64,000 bases of DNA from an uncultured Aquimarina sp. (GTDB lineage: Bacteria > Bacteroidota > Bacteroidia > Flavobacteriales > Flavobacteriaceae): NCBI GenBank assembly GCA_947498785.1, contig CANMLS010000001.1:124001-188000 (forward strand), in the 5' to 3' direction. The notes under the pieces are model-generated. The model was not told the origin of the DNA. It saw only the letters and a program-made list of their open reading frames with translations, and did not search any database. Below, piece by piece: positions 17,998 through 27,013 of this stretch (within the stretch, counting starts at the first letter, position 1; each line of letters begins with the position of its first letter). The position numbers and the translations under genes are program-made.

Positions 17998-19794
17998 CTA
18001 AATATCCAAATCAAAAGAGGAACGTAATTTGTCAATTAGCGGATTTTTTTCACGTAGTTTATCATATTTATCCTGTGGAGTGAAAGCGTATTTTTTGGAA
18101 GCTTCCTCATTTACAATGATTTTAAGTTCGATGCTGTAATTATCCAGTTTTCTGTATAAATATTGTAACAATCCAGATTGAGCAGCTTCAAGATCAACTT
18201 TCATGGATTGGTTTGGAAGTTCTAATTTAATTTTATTATCCACAAGAGTAGGGATGTTCATGGCAAACATAGAGCCAATAATTCGTTCTCCTTTTTTATC
18301 TTGCATTTTGCCATATTCGATCCACCCATCTTGCATTTGTGCTTCTGTAAAAGGAGAGGATGGTAGGTTTTTTGGATCAACTACTTTTTCTTCTTTACTT
18401 TCTTCATGCTCCTTTTTCTTTCGAATACTGCTTAAAGATAACCCAGAGGTCCTTCGTTCTCTATTACCAGTTGAAGGTTTTTTTTCTATAACTGCTGAAG
18501 TTTCTATTACAGAAGTATTTTCAAAACTATTTTCCTTTTGGATAGGAGATTCGTCGCTTTTTATATTATCCGTCGTTTTGTTGGTAGCAGTTTCTAAATT
18601 AGCGCCAGTTTTTTGTGCTTCAACATGCTCAATAGCTTTTTCTTTTACTTCTGGTGAAATTTTAACAGGAGTAATTCCTTTTTCTTTAAAATAAGAAGGT
18701 GAGATTATATAGGGTTGGTCATTTTTTTTTTCTCCATCCTTTAGAAGGATAGAGGCAAGTTGCATCAGGCATAACTCAACGAGTAGTCTTTGATTTCGAC
18801 TGGTTTTATATTTTAAATCACAGTCGTTAGCAAGTTCGATACCTTTAATGAGAAAATCATGAGGTGATTTTTGAGATTGTTCCTGATATTTTGTCTTGGT
18901 TTGATCTCCAACCTCGAGCAATGCAATTGTAGCAGGGTTTTTACATACTAATATATCTCTAAAATGAGAAGCAAGACCTGCAATAAAATGATGCCCATCA
19001 AATCCTTGAGCTAAAATTTCATTAAACTCTACTAATAATTGTGGAATATTGTTCTGAAGTATTAAATCAGTAGTTTTAAAGTACGTTTCATAATCTAATA
19101 CATTAAGATTTTCTGTAACAGCTTGTCTGGTTAAATTCTTCCCACTAAAACTAACAACTCTATCAAAAATAGATAAGGCATCTCGCATAGCACCATCTGC
19201 TTTTTGCGCGATAATTTGTAAAGCATCTTCATCGGCAATAATACCTTCTTGGGATGCTACTTGCATTAGATGATTTTTAGCATCGGTAACAGTAATACGT
19301 TTAAAATCAAATATCTGACAACGAGATAAGATCGTTGGTATAATTTTATGCTTTTCTGTGGTTGCAAGAATAAATATTGCATGTTTTGGAGGTTCTTCTA
19401 ATGTTTTAAGAAAAGCATTAAAAGCTGCTTGAGAAAGCATATGTACCTCATCAATAATATATACTTTGTATTTTCCTACTTGTGGAGGGATTCGAACTTG
19501 ATCTATAAGGCTTCGTATATCATCAACAGAATTGTTTGAAGCTGCATCAAGTTCAAAAATATTAAATGCAAAATCTTCATCAGGATGTTCATTACCATCT
19601 TGATTGATGGTTTTTGCAAGAATTCTGGCGCATGAAGTTTTTCCAACTCCTCTAGGTCCCGTAAATAATAAAGCTTGTGCTAAATGATTATTATCAATAG
19701 CATTAAGCAAAGTATTAGTAATCGCCTGCTGCCCAACAACATCTTTAAATGTCTGGGGTCTGTATTTACGGGCTGATACTATAAAATGCTCCAT
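17998..19794 (-). CDS. dnaX: DNA polymerase III subunits gamma/tau
   Basis: DnaX is the ATPase of the clamp loader. The start at 19794 gives 598 residues beginning MEHFIVSARKYRPQTF; a start at 19821 would add nine residues that are not family-like. Walker A GPRGVGKTS is at residues 46-54, the DEVHML box near 120, and sensor ATTEKHKIIPTILSRCQ near 153. The four-Cys zinc module of E. coli DnaX is missing: after CARILAKTINQ there is an acidic spacer leading straight to FNIFELDAASN. A Lys/Glu-rich linker (about 370-480) precedes the tau-like C terminus. It is divergent from rnpB. Confidence 0.95.
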   Translation of the reverse strand: MEHFIVSARKYRPQTFKDVVGQQAITNTLLNAIDNNHLAQALLFTGPRGVGKTSCARILAKTINQDGNEHPDEDFAFNIFELDAASNNSVDDIRSLIDQVRIPPQVGKYKVYIIDEVHMLSQAAFNAFLKTLEEPPKHAIFILATTEKHKIIPTILSRCQIFDFKRITVTDAKNHLMQVASQEGIIADEDALQIIAQKADGAMRDALSIFDRVVSFSGKNLTRQAVTENLNVLDYETYFKTTDLILQNNIPQLLVEFNEILAQGFDGHHFIAGLASHFRDILVCKNPATIALLEVGDQTKTKYQEQSQKSPHDFLIKGIELANDCDLKYKTSRNQRLLVELCLMQLASILLKDGEKKNDQPYIISPSYFKEKGITPVKISPEVKEKAIEHVEAQKTGANLETATNKTTDNIKSDESPIQKENSFENTSVIETSAVIEKKPSTGNRERRTSGLSLSSIRKKKEHEESKEEKVVDPKNLPSSPFTEAQMQDGWIEYGKMQDKKGERIIGSMFAMNIPTLVDNKIKLELPNQSMKVDLEAAQSGLLQYLYRKLDNYSIELKIIVNEEASKKYAFTPQDKYDKLREKNPLIDKLRSSFDLDI

Positions 19795-19910
19795 CGATAC
19801 AAAGTTAAAAATTGCGTACAAATAATAAATTTTAGTTTTCGCTTTTTATCTTTAGTTATTAACAGCTAAAAATTATTTCTGAAATCTGAATTCTAAATAG
19901 AGAATTGTAA

Positions 19911-19918
19911 TACTTTTG
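19911..19918 (+). promoter_or_regulatory. -7 promoter element of rnpB
   Basis: TACTTTTG ends 4 bases before the P1 helix of the RNase P RNA, the correct spacing for transcription starting at the mature 5' end. Confidence 0.75.
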
Positions 19919-19921
19919 CAG

Positions 19922-20240
19922 AAAGCAGATCACCTTATCGCTGTCCGTTTTTTGACGGAGAGAGGAAAGTCCGGACACCATAGCACAGTATAGCGGGTAA
20001 CACCCGTCATTCTGAGTAATCAGAAGAGGACAAGTGCAACAGAAAGTATGTACAGGTAATGCTGTAGTGAAACCAGGTAAACTCTATGCGGTGCAACGCC
20101 ATGTAAACTAGCTTTTGAGGGTTGTGCGTCCAATGTTAGAGGGTAGGCGGTTTGAGCTAATAAGTAATTGTTAGTCTAGATAAATGATAAGGATATTCGT
20201 TTCGACGAGGAAACAGAATCCGGCTTATGATCTGCTTTTT
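19922..20240 (+). ncRNA. rnpB: RNase P RNA, bacterial class A
   Basis: This is the catalytic RNA that matures tRNA 5' ends. The universally conserved P4 halves are clear: GAGGAAAGTCCGGAC near 19961-19975 and ACAGAATCCGGCTTA near 20213-20227. The P1 helix AAGCAGATCA (19923-19932) pairs with TGATCTGCTT (20228-20237). ACAGAAA and GGTAAACTC-type joining elements lie between. The length of about 316 bases is typical for Bacteroidota. The P1 3' strand followed by TTTTTTT can act as the terminator. Confidence 0.96.
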
Positions 20241-20296
20241 TTATAATAAAGTTCTGGCATGTTAGTTGATTCAAATTTTTGAATATAAAACTGAAT

Positions 20297-20709
20297 ATGA
20301 AAATCAAAACTACTTTAATACTATTAATGTCATTCTCTTTTATTTTTTCGCAAGAAGAGATCCCAAATAGGAAAGAATTATTAGGAAAATGAACATTGAC
20401 TGTTAAAGATTATATAGCAGAAGTAACGGAGTACATACTTTTAGATTCTAAACACTGTTAATTATTATGAAAAGATTCTTATTGAAAACGATAGGATAAC
20501 TAAAACATATAATATGTAAGAGAATTAGATGCGGTAATGATCATAGGCGTTACTACAATAATGGAAATGGTAATCGTCGAACCTCATGGATTTATAATGA
20601 AACAAGTGGAATCCTAGAAATATCTGAAAGACATATATTAGATGGTGGAAAAAAATTCTTTATTCGAAAACTAGATTCCGGAAATATTCTTTTAACAAAA
20701 ATTGAATAG
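20297..20709 (+). pseudogene. Decayed secreted lipocalin-like gene
   Basis: An ATG at 20297 opens a signal peptide (MKIKTTLILLMSFSFIFSQ) followed by KELLGK and an in-frame TGA at 20390-20392 where a lipocalin-like domain would have Trp (LLGKW). The same frame then continues protein-like (TLTVKDYIAEVTEYILLD) to TAA near 20460. A second frame reads NYYEKILIENDRITKTYN, and a third reads RTSWIYNETSGILEISERHI to DSGNILLTKIE, ending at 20709. All pieces together resemble one exported protein of about 135 residues. One nonsense change and two frameshifts make the gene dead unless the assembly is wrong here. Confidence 0.7.
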
Positions 20710-20782
20710 GTTTTTTAAAACTACTTTAACAAAAAACAATACTAAATTTCTTGTACCTTGTGCCAAAAGAAAAAGTATTTAA

Positions 20783-21910
20783 ATGAAAATTGCTATTGTT
20801 TGTTATCCTACCTTTGGTGGTAGTGGAGTAGTTGCTACAGAATTAGGAATTGCCTTGGCAAAACTAGATCACGAAGTCCATTTTATTACATATAAACAAC
20901 CTGTTCGTTTAAATCTTTTAAACCCAAATATTCATTTCCATGAGGTAAATGTACCAACTTATCCTCTTTTTCATTATCAACCATATGAATTAGCATTATC
21001 AAGTAAATTGGTGGATACTATTAAGAAATATCAAATTGATGTATTACATGTGCATTATGCTATTCCGCATGCTTATGCAGGATATATGGCAAAGAAAATG
21101 CTAGAAGAAGAAGGAATATACGTTCCTATGGTCACAACATTACATGGTACCGATATTACTCTTGTAGGAAATCACCCTTTTTATAAACCCGCAGTTACTT
21201 TTAGCATCAATAATAGTGATATTGTGACCTCGGTTTCTCAAAATTTAAAAGAAGATACCTTACGTTTATTTGATATTACAAAAGATATCGAAGTTGTTCC
21301 AAATTTTATTGATTTAAGTCAAAAGAAAACAAGTTTTACTGATTGTCAGCGAGAGTTAATGGCCAGTCCAGAAGAACGTATCGTAACTCATATTAGTAAT
21401 TTTAGACCTGTAAAACGTATTTTAGATATCGTAGATATCTTTTACAATATTCAAAAAGAAATACCAGCAAAATTGTTAATGGTAGGGGAAGGCCCAGAAC
21501 GTAAACCAGCTGAGAAAAAATGTAAAGAACTAGGTATAAAAGATAAAGTAATTTTCTTAGGAAATAGTAATGAAATAGATAAGATATTATGTTTTTCTGA
21601 TTTATTTCTATTGCCTTCAGAACGAGAAAGTTTTGGATTAGCGGCATTAGAAGCGATGATGAATAAAGTACCTGTAATATCAAGTAATGCGGGAGGAATT
21701 CCAGAAGTAAATAGTCAAGGAGTATCAGGATATCTTAGCAAAGTAGGGGATGTAAAAGAAATGTCTGAAAATGCAATTCGTATTCTAAAAGATGATATTA
21801 CATTAGAGATATTTAAGCAGAATGCATATAAAGAAGCAGAAAAATTCGATGTAAATACAATCGTTCCTAAATATATTGCTTTATACGAAGGTGCATTAGC
21901 AACATTTTAG
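20783..21910 (+). CDS. bshA: N-acetyl-alpha-D-glucosaminyl L-malate synthase
   Basis: BshA is a GT4 glycosyltransferase that joins GlcNAc from UDP-GlcNAc to L-malate, the first step of bacillithiol synthesis. The N terminus MKIAIVCYPTFGGSGVVATE is a hallmark. Others are TTLHGTDITLVG near 119-130 and the donor-site segment LLPSERESFGLAALEAM near 275-291. The 375 residues match the family. bshB and bshC are not in the window. The gene appears monocistronic, convergent with the barrel gene downstream. Confidence 0.95.
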   Translation: MKIAIVCYPTFGGSGVVATELGIALAKLDHEVHFITYKQPVRLNLLNPNIHFHEVNVPTYPLFHYQPYELALSSKLVDTIKKYQIDVLHVHYAIPHAYAGYMAKKMLEEEGIYVPMVTTLHGTDITLVGNHPFYKPAVTFSINNSDIVTSVSQNLKEDTLRLFDITKDIEVVPNFIDLSQKKTSFTDCQRELMASPEERIVTHISNFRPVKRILDIVDIFYNIQKEIPAKLLMVGEGPERKPAEKKCKELGIKDKVIFLGNSNEIDKILCFSDLFLLPSERESFGLAALEAMMNKVPVISSNAGGIPEVNSQGVSGYLSKVGDVKEMSENAIRILKDDITLEIFKQNAYKEAEKFDVNTIVPKYIALYEGALATF

Positions 21911-21948
21911 GAACGATCAAAATTGTTTAAAGTTTTATATATAATAGA

Positions 21949-22437
21949 TTAAAATTGATAACGCACACCTAGAGCAATATCTAAATCTAGGTCATCATTA
22001 AAATCTCCAAAACCTATTTCTGGTCTTACATCTAGTGAAATAAGTAATGGAATATCAAAATTATACTCTATTCCTATGTCACCAGCAATAAAGAAATAAC
22101 TATCACTACTATCTCTTCCTAAGATATCATCATCAAAATCAACAAAGCCAACTCCTCCTCCTGGTCCAACATACCAGTTAAAACCTTTATCAAGATTAAA
22201 AACCCACTGGTATATACCCGCAAGTTTTATTGCAGTAAAAGCATCTTCACTTCTCCATCCTAAGTCTAATTCTAATCTATTAGTACTACTCAATCCCAGC
22301 TGATATGATGCTTCTACACCGAAGCCATCATTATCTCCTATTCGAACTCCAAGAGCATGCTTAGAAAAGTCTTGTGATTGCATAGTACAAATCGTACCTA
22401 ATAAAAAAAATGCGAAAATTAAAATTCGTTTTGTCAT
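21949..22437 (-). CDS. Small outer membrane beta-barrel protein
   Basis: 162 residues with a signal peptide ending MQSQ, then short amphipathic strands (HALGVRIGDNDGFGVEASYQL, NRLELDLGWR, FNWYVGPGGGVGF, DIGIEYNFD, LSLDVRPEIGFG) and a C-terminal aromatic residue (LGVRYQF), the usual barrel insertion signal. The composition is Asp/Gly-rich. It belongs to the broad OmpX/OprG-like group; its function is unknown. Confidence 0.82.
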   Translation of the reverse strand: MTKRILIFAFFLLGTICTMQSQDFSKHALGVRIGDNDGFGVEASYQLGLSSTNRLELDLGWRSEDAFTAIKLAGIYQWVFNLDKGFNWYVGPGGGVGFVDFDDDILGRDSSDSYFFIAGDIGIEYNFDIPLLISLDVRPEIGFGDFNDDLDLDIALGVRYQF

Positions 22438-22529
22438 TGTAAAATTGGGTTTTATATTTAGTCCTCGAATATAACGTCACAATTCCTCTATTTTGTATGT
22501 ATTAGCCTTAAATTTTTGTTAATGTTAAC

Positions 22530-23342
22530 TTAATTTTCTTGAAGTTTCATGTCGGTGCTTTCAAAAATTTTATCAGCTGAATTTGCTATAAATCCAGTAA
22601 ACATAGTATTGTCATCCTTTTTATATCGATAAGAAAACTCATAATAACATGTTGTAATTTTCTTAACACCTTCCTCAAAATGGACCTCTACAGTATCGGC
22701 AAGAATACTTGACTGTTCCAAAAACTGGGTAGCTGACCCTTTTATTTCACCTCCAGAAGTATTCATTTCAAAACCATTTTCCTTGAGAAATTCATTCACA
22801 GATTCTAGATTGTCAAAAGTGCTTAATTTATTAACATCTACTGTGAAGTGATTAGAACAAAATCCATTAACATACATCCAGGCTGCATATTCTGAAACTA
22901 AAAGAAGTTTTTGATAAGTTTTAAAAGAAAGTGTTTGCCAAACTCTACCTTTTAAAACTAGGTCTTTTTGTTTAAATATATGTTGATCTACTTGTTTTAG
23001 AATATTTTGTACTATATCAGTTAATTCTATAGGGAATTCTTCCAAAAGTAATTCACTAATAAATATTTTTGGAGCATCCTCATCATCTTTATGCTCAAAA
23101 TGCTTTGCATATAGTTTTTTGGTTTTAAAGTGATACTCACCCTTTGGTTCATATCCCATTTCAATAAATGGTTGGGCTAGAATATCAATACTAACTCTTG
23201 GATCGTTAAAAGTGCGTATAGCAATGTGATCATTAAAAACAGTATTTCCTTTGTTTTCAAATAATGATTTTATTTTTTTAGCAGAAGGAGTTTTTGCAGT
23301 ATACTGTTTCCAGAGCTCTTCAAAAAAAATAGTTGAATCCAT
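22530..23342 (-). CDS. DUF1338 protein, 2-oxoadipate dioxygenase/decarboxylase-like
   Basis: The family member HglS of Pseudomonas converts 2-oxoadipate to D-2-hydroxyglutarate with O2 and iron. The expected metal and substrate residues are here: H39 and R43 in NDHIAIRTF (spacing as H70/R74 of HglS), a second His in CSNHFTVDV near 186, and Glu in YYEFSYRY near 245. The 270-residue length is that of the short DUF1338 form. It is divergent from an Lrp regulator and a D-2-hydroxyglutarate dehydrogenase-like gene, which would consume its product. The reaction is inferred from family and context. Confidence 0.82.
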   Translation of the reverse strand: MDSTIFFEELWKQYTAKTPSAKKIKSLFENKGNTVFNDHIAIRTFNDPRVSIDILAQPFIEMGYEPKGEYHFKTKKLYAKHFEHKDDEDAPKIFISELLLEEFPIELTDIVQNILKQVDQHIFKQKDLVLKGRVWQTLSFKTYQKLLLVSEYAAWMYVNGFCSNHFTVDVNKLSTFDNLESVNEFLKENGFEMNTSGGEIKGSATQFLEQSSILADTVEVHFEEGVKKITTCYYEFSYRYKKDDNTMFTGFIANSADKIFESTDMKLQEN

Positions 23343-23502
23343 CTTATTTTGTTTTTATTTGGTTCAAAAATATTAGTTTTGACTATTATATAATATCAAT
23401 TAGTTAGTTTTAGCTTTTATCTATGATGTTTTGTGTCAATTCATAAATACACAATGTTTTTAACTAAAATTTTACTTTTTATCGTTTAATTTTTCAGTCA
23501 TT

Positions 23503-23985
23503 ATGAACCATTTTGATTATATAGACCAACAAATACTATTACAGATACGTGAAGATGCTCGAAAACCATTTTCGCAGATTGCGGATAATTTGAAAATCTC
23601 AAATTCTTTAGTTCATCAACGAATTAAAAAATTAACACAAAAAGGAGTTATAAAAAAGGCTGAATTTGTTGTTGATGAAAAACACATTGGATTTAATACT
23701 AAATCATATGTCGGTATTCGTTTACGAGAAGCACGATATGCAAAAGAAGTTGTCGAAGGATTAAAAAAGATTCCAGAAATATTAGAATGTAATTATGTTT
23801 CTGGCCATTATGCAATTTTCATTCTTATTTTTGCTATAGATAATCATCATTTACGAAAAATATTATATGAGCAAGTACATCAGATTGATGGAGTTGCGGG
23901 AACAGATAGTTTTATTTGTTTTGATACTAATTTTAGAAGACCAGTTTCTTTAAATTCTTTAGGAAAGAATAATACTTATGATTGA
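23503..23985 (+). CDS. Lrp/AsnC-family transcriptional regulator
   Basis: 160 residues with an N-terminal winged helix-turn-helix (DYIDQQILLQIREDARKPFS, IADNLKISNSLVHQRIKKL) and a C-terminal RAM/ACT-like ligand domain. Its reading frame overlaps the next gene by 8 bases, so regulator and dehydrogenase are translated from one message. Such regulators sense amino acids; together with the neighbours, lysine or a derived oxo acid is a reasonable guess for the ligand. Confidence 0.93.
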   Translation: MNHFDYIDQQILLQIREDARKPFSQIADNLKISNSLVHQRIKKLTQKGVIKKAEFVVDEKHIGFNTKSYVGIRLREARYAKEVVEGLKKIPEILECNYVSGHYAIFILIFAIDNHHLRKILYEQVHQIDGVAGTDSFICFDTNFRRPVSLNSLGKNNTYD

Positions 23986-26899
23986 TCATACCACACTAGC
24001 ATCTTTACAAAATATATTAGATGGTGAAATACAACATGATATACTTACCAAGTCTTTGTATGCAACAGATGCCTCTGTATATAGAAGAATCCCCATGGGA
24101 GTCGCCTTTCCTAAATCTGTTGATGATATAAAGAAAATAGTAGCTTTTGCTTTAGAACATAAAATCGGACTTATTCCTAGAACTGCAGGAACTTCTCTTG
24201 CCGGTCAATGTGTGGGAGATGGTATTGTGGTTGATGTATCTAAATATTTTACAGAAATAGTTTCTATTGATAAATCAAAAAAAACAGTAACTGTTCAACC
24301 AGGAGTCATTCGTGATGACCTAAATCGATTTTTGAAACCATATGGGTTATTCTTTGGACCTAATACATCTACATCTAATAGATGTATGATAGGAGGAATG
24401 GTAGGAAATAATAGTAGTGGTACTACTTCTATACAATATGGAGTTACCAGAGACAAGGTATTAGAATTGCATACCGTTTTATCTGATGGGAGTGAGGCAG
24501 TATTTTCTGAAATTTCTATAGAAGAATTTAATGCAAAAAGAAATATTGACACTTTAGAAGGAAAAATATATCAAAGTATTTATAGCGAACTCTCACCTCA
24601 AGCTGTTCGAGAGGAGATTATAGCTAATTTTCCTAAACCCGAAATACATCGACGCAATACAGGGTATGCAATAGATGAATTGATTAATTCTGAGGTCTTT
24701 TCTGAAGATAATACACCTATTAATTTATGTAAATTACTTTCTGGAAGTGAAGGAACATTGGCATTTACTACACAAATCACTTTACAGCTTGATGAACTAC
24801 CTCCAGATGAATCATTAATGATTGCTGCACATTTTAGAACAATCAATGAGTGTATGAATGCTGTAGTACCAGTAATGAAACATTCTTTATACACTTGCGA
24901 AATGATGGATAAAACCATCCTTGATTGTACAAAAAATAATAAAGAACAACTTAAGAATCGATTTTTTATAGTTGATGATCCCGAAGCTATTTTAATGTTA
25001 GAATTAAGAGCAAAGGATAAAGAAAAACTACAAAAACAAAAATCTCAATTATTAGAAACACTTAAAGAATCAGAATTAAGTTATGCGAATCCAGTTTTAC
25101 ATGGTGCTGAGATAGATCAGGCATTAGAACTTCGTAAAGCAGGATTAGGGCTACTAGGTAATATAGTTGGAGATAAGAAGGCTGTAGCATGTATAGAAGA
25201 TACTGCAGTTGCAATACCTGATTTAGCTAATTATATTTCTGAGTTTACAAGTTTGATGAAGTCATATGATCAAGAGGCGGTGTATTATGCACATGCGGGG
25301 GCGGGAGAGATTCATCTTAGACCAATTCTAGATCTTAAAAAACGAGAGGATGTAACGTTGTTTAAGAAAATTACAGATGATGTAGCTGCTTTGGTAAAAA
25401 AGTATAATGGTTCTATGAGTGGTGAACATGGAGATGGTATAGTAAGAGCAGAATATATACCATTTATGATTGGTGAGAAGAATTATAAAATCATAGAACG
25501 AATTAAAGAAGCTTTTGATCCGGCTTATATTTTTAATCCTGGTAAGATAGTGAATGCTTATCCCATGGATCAAAAACTAAGATATGAAATTGATCGTGAA
25601 GAGCCCGAGATTGATACCATATTTGATTTTAGTGATTCTATGGGGATTTTACGTGCTGCCGAAAAATGTAACGGTAGTGGAGACTGTCGTAAATCAGTGG
25701 AATCTGGAGGTACAATGTGCCCGAGCTATAGAGCAACAAAAAATGAAAAAGATACCACTAGAGGCAGAGCAAATACACTTCGGGAATTTCTAACCAATAG
25801 CGACAAAATAAATAAATTTAATCACGAAGAATTAAAAGAAGTTTTTGATCTGTGTTTAAGTTGCAAAGGTTGTTCAAGTGAGTGTCCATCTAATGTAGAT
25901 ATTGCTACATTAAAAGCCGAATTTGAATATCAATATCAAAAGAAAAACGGAGTATCATTGCGAACAAAACTTTTTGCGAATAATAATCGCTTAAATAATT
26001 TGGGAAGAATGGCTCCAAGTATGACAAATTTCTTTTTTAAAAATAAATTTACTTCCAGTATTTTAAAATCTTCATTGGGTATTGCCAAAAATAGAAATTT
26101 ACCTTTATTAAGTAAACAATCACTTCGTAATTGGTGTAATAACAATATAGATAAGATACAACCCATACAACCTATAAAAACAGTGTACTTTTTTATAGAT
26201 GAATTTACGAATCATCTGGACACAACTATCGGAATAGATGTAATAGTACTGTTAACAAATTTGAATTATGGTGTTAAGGTAATTGATCATAAAGAAAGCG
26301 GACGTACCTTTATCTCAAAGGGGCTATTGAAACAAGCAAAAGAGTTAGCAAATCACAATACAAAGGTGTTTAATGATTTGATTACCAAAGAGACTCCTTT
26401 AATAGGATTAGAGCCTTCAGCAATTCTTACTTTTAGGGATGAATATCCAAGATTAGTGGATGATAAAAAGAGAGCAGAATTCCTTGCTAAAAATACATTT
26501 CTGATTGATGAATTTTTGAATTCAGAGATTAAAATAGGTAATATCACTTCAGAACAGTTTACCTCAGAAAATAAAACCATTAAATTACACGGACATTGTC
26601 ACCAAAAAGCATTATCTACTATTCAAACAACATTTGCATATCTTAATCTACCAAAAAACTTTAAGGTGACCATTATCCCATCTGGGTGTTGCGGAATGGC
26701 GGGATCTTTTGGATATGAAAAAGAACACTACGATATAAGTATGCAAGTAGGAGAACAAACCTTGTTTCCCGCAGTACGTAAAGCTACAGAAGATACTATT
26801 ATTGCTGCAGTTGGGACAAGTTGCAGACATCAGATAAAAGACGGAACAAGTCGTACTGCTTTTCATCCTGTAACTATTTTAAGAGAAGCTATGATTTAG
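23978..26899 (+). CDS. FAD-linked and Fe-S oxidoreductase, D-2-hydroxyglutarate dehydrogenase-like (YdiJ type)
   Basis: This 973-residue fusion has an FAD-binding PCMH domain (about 35-215: PRTAGTSLAGQCVGDG, CMIGGMVGNNSSGTTS) and an FAD-oxidase C domain (to about 530: YAHAGAGEIHLRP, SGEHGDG). Then follow two Fe-S cluster motifs (CNGSGDCRK...CPSY near 565-585; CLSCKGCSSECP near 628-639) and a C-terminal CCG domain (HGHCHQKALS, SGCCGMAGSFGYE). E. coli YdiJ of this layout oxidises D-2-hydroxyglutarate; glycolate or lactate are the alternatives. The overlap with the Lrp gene and the divergent DUF1338 gene favour 2-hydroxyglutarate. Electrons would go to the membrane quinone pool. Confidence 0.88.
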   Translation: MIDHTTLASLQNILDGEIQHDILTKSLYATDASVYRRIPMGVAFPKSVDDIKKIVAFALEHKIGLIPRTAGTSLAGQCVGDGIVVDVSKYFTEIVSIDKSKKTVTVQPGVIRDDLNRFLKPYGLFFGPNTSTSNRCMIGGMVGNNSSGTTSIQYGVTRDKVLELHTVLSDGSEAVFSEISIEEFNAKRNIDTLEGKIYQSIYSELSPQAVREEIIANFPKPEIHRRNTGYAIDELINSEVFSEDNTPINLCKLLSGSEGTLAFTTQITLQLDELPPDESLMIAAHFRTINECMNAVVPVMKHSLYTCEMMDKTILDCTKNNKEQLKNRFFIVDDPEAILMLELRAKDKEKLQKQKSQLLETLKESELSYANPVLHGAEIDQALELRKAGLGLLGNIVGDKKAVACIEDTAVAIPDLANYISEFTSLMKSYDQEAVYYAHAGAGEIHLRPILDLKKREDVTLFKKITDDVAALVKKYNGSMSGEHGDGIVRAEYIPFMIGEKNYKIIERIKEAFDPAYIFNPGKIVNAYPMDQKLRYEIDREEPEIDTIFDFSDSMGILRAAEKCNGSGDCRKSVESGGTMCPSYRATKNEKDTTRGRANTLREFLTNSDKINKFNHEELKEVFDLCLSCKGCSSECPSNVDIATLKAEFEYQYQKKNGVSLRTKLFANNNRLNNLGRMAPSMTNFFFKNKFTSSILKSSLGIAKNRNLPLLSKQSLRNWCNNNIDKIQPIQPIKTVYFFIDEFTNHLDTTIGIDVIVLLTNLNYGVKVIDHKESGRTFISKGLLKQAKELANHNTKVFNDLITKETPLIGLEPSAILTFRDEYPRLVDDKKRAEFLAKNTFLIDEFLNSEIKIGNITSEQFTSENKTIKLHGHCHQKALSTIQTTFAYLNLPKNFKVTIIPSGCCGMAGSFGYEKEHYDISMQVGEQTLFPAVRKATEDTIIAAVGTSCRHQIKDGTSRTAFHPVTILREAMI

Positions 26900-27013
26900 T
26901 TTTGTTTCAATACAATTAAGTATATAGCTTAAGAATTATACAGAATTTTGGTAACTAATTTGTTGTTTGATAGTCATATAAGAAAATGAGCTCTCATTCA
27001 AAACTAAACTAAG

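Noticed and set aside
18203..18694. 163-residue plus-strand open frame
   Set aside because: It is antisense to dnaX, is Ser/Leu-rich without domain pattern, and is explained as a shadow of the real gene.
19483..19500. tRNA T-loop-like string GGATTCGAACTT
   Set aside because: It is inside the conserved dnaX coding sequence (RIPPQV region) and no acceptor or anticodon arm surrounds it.
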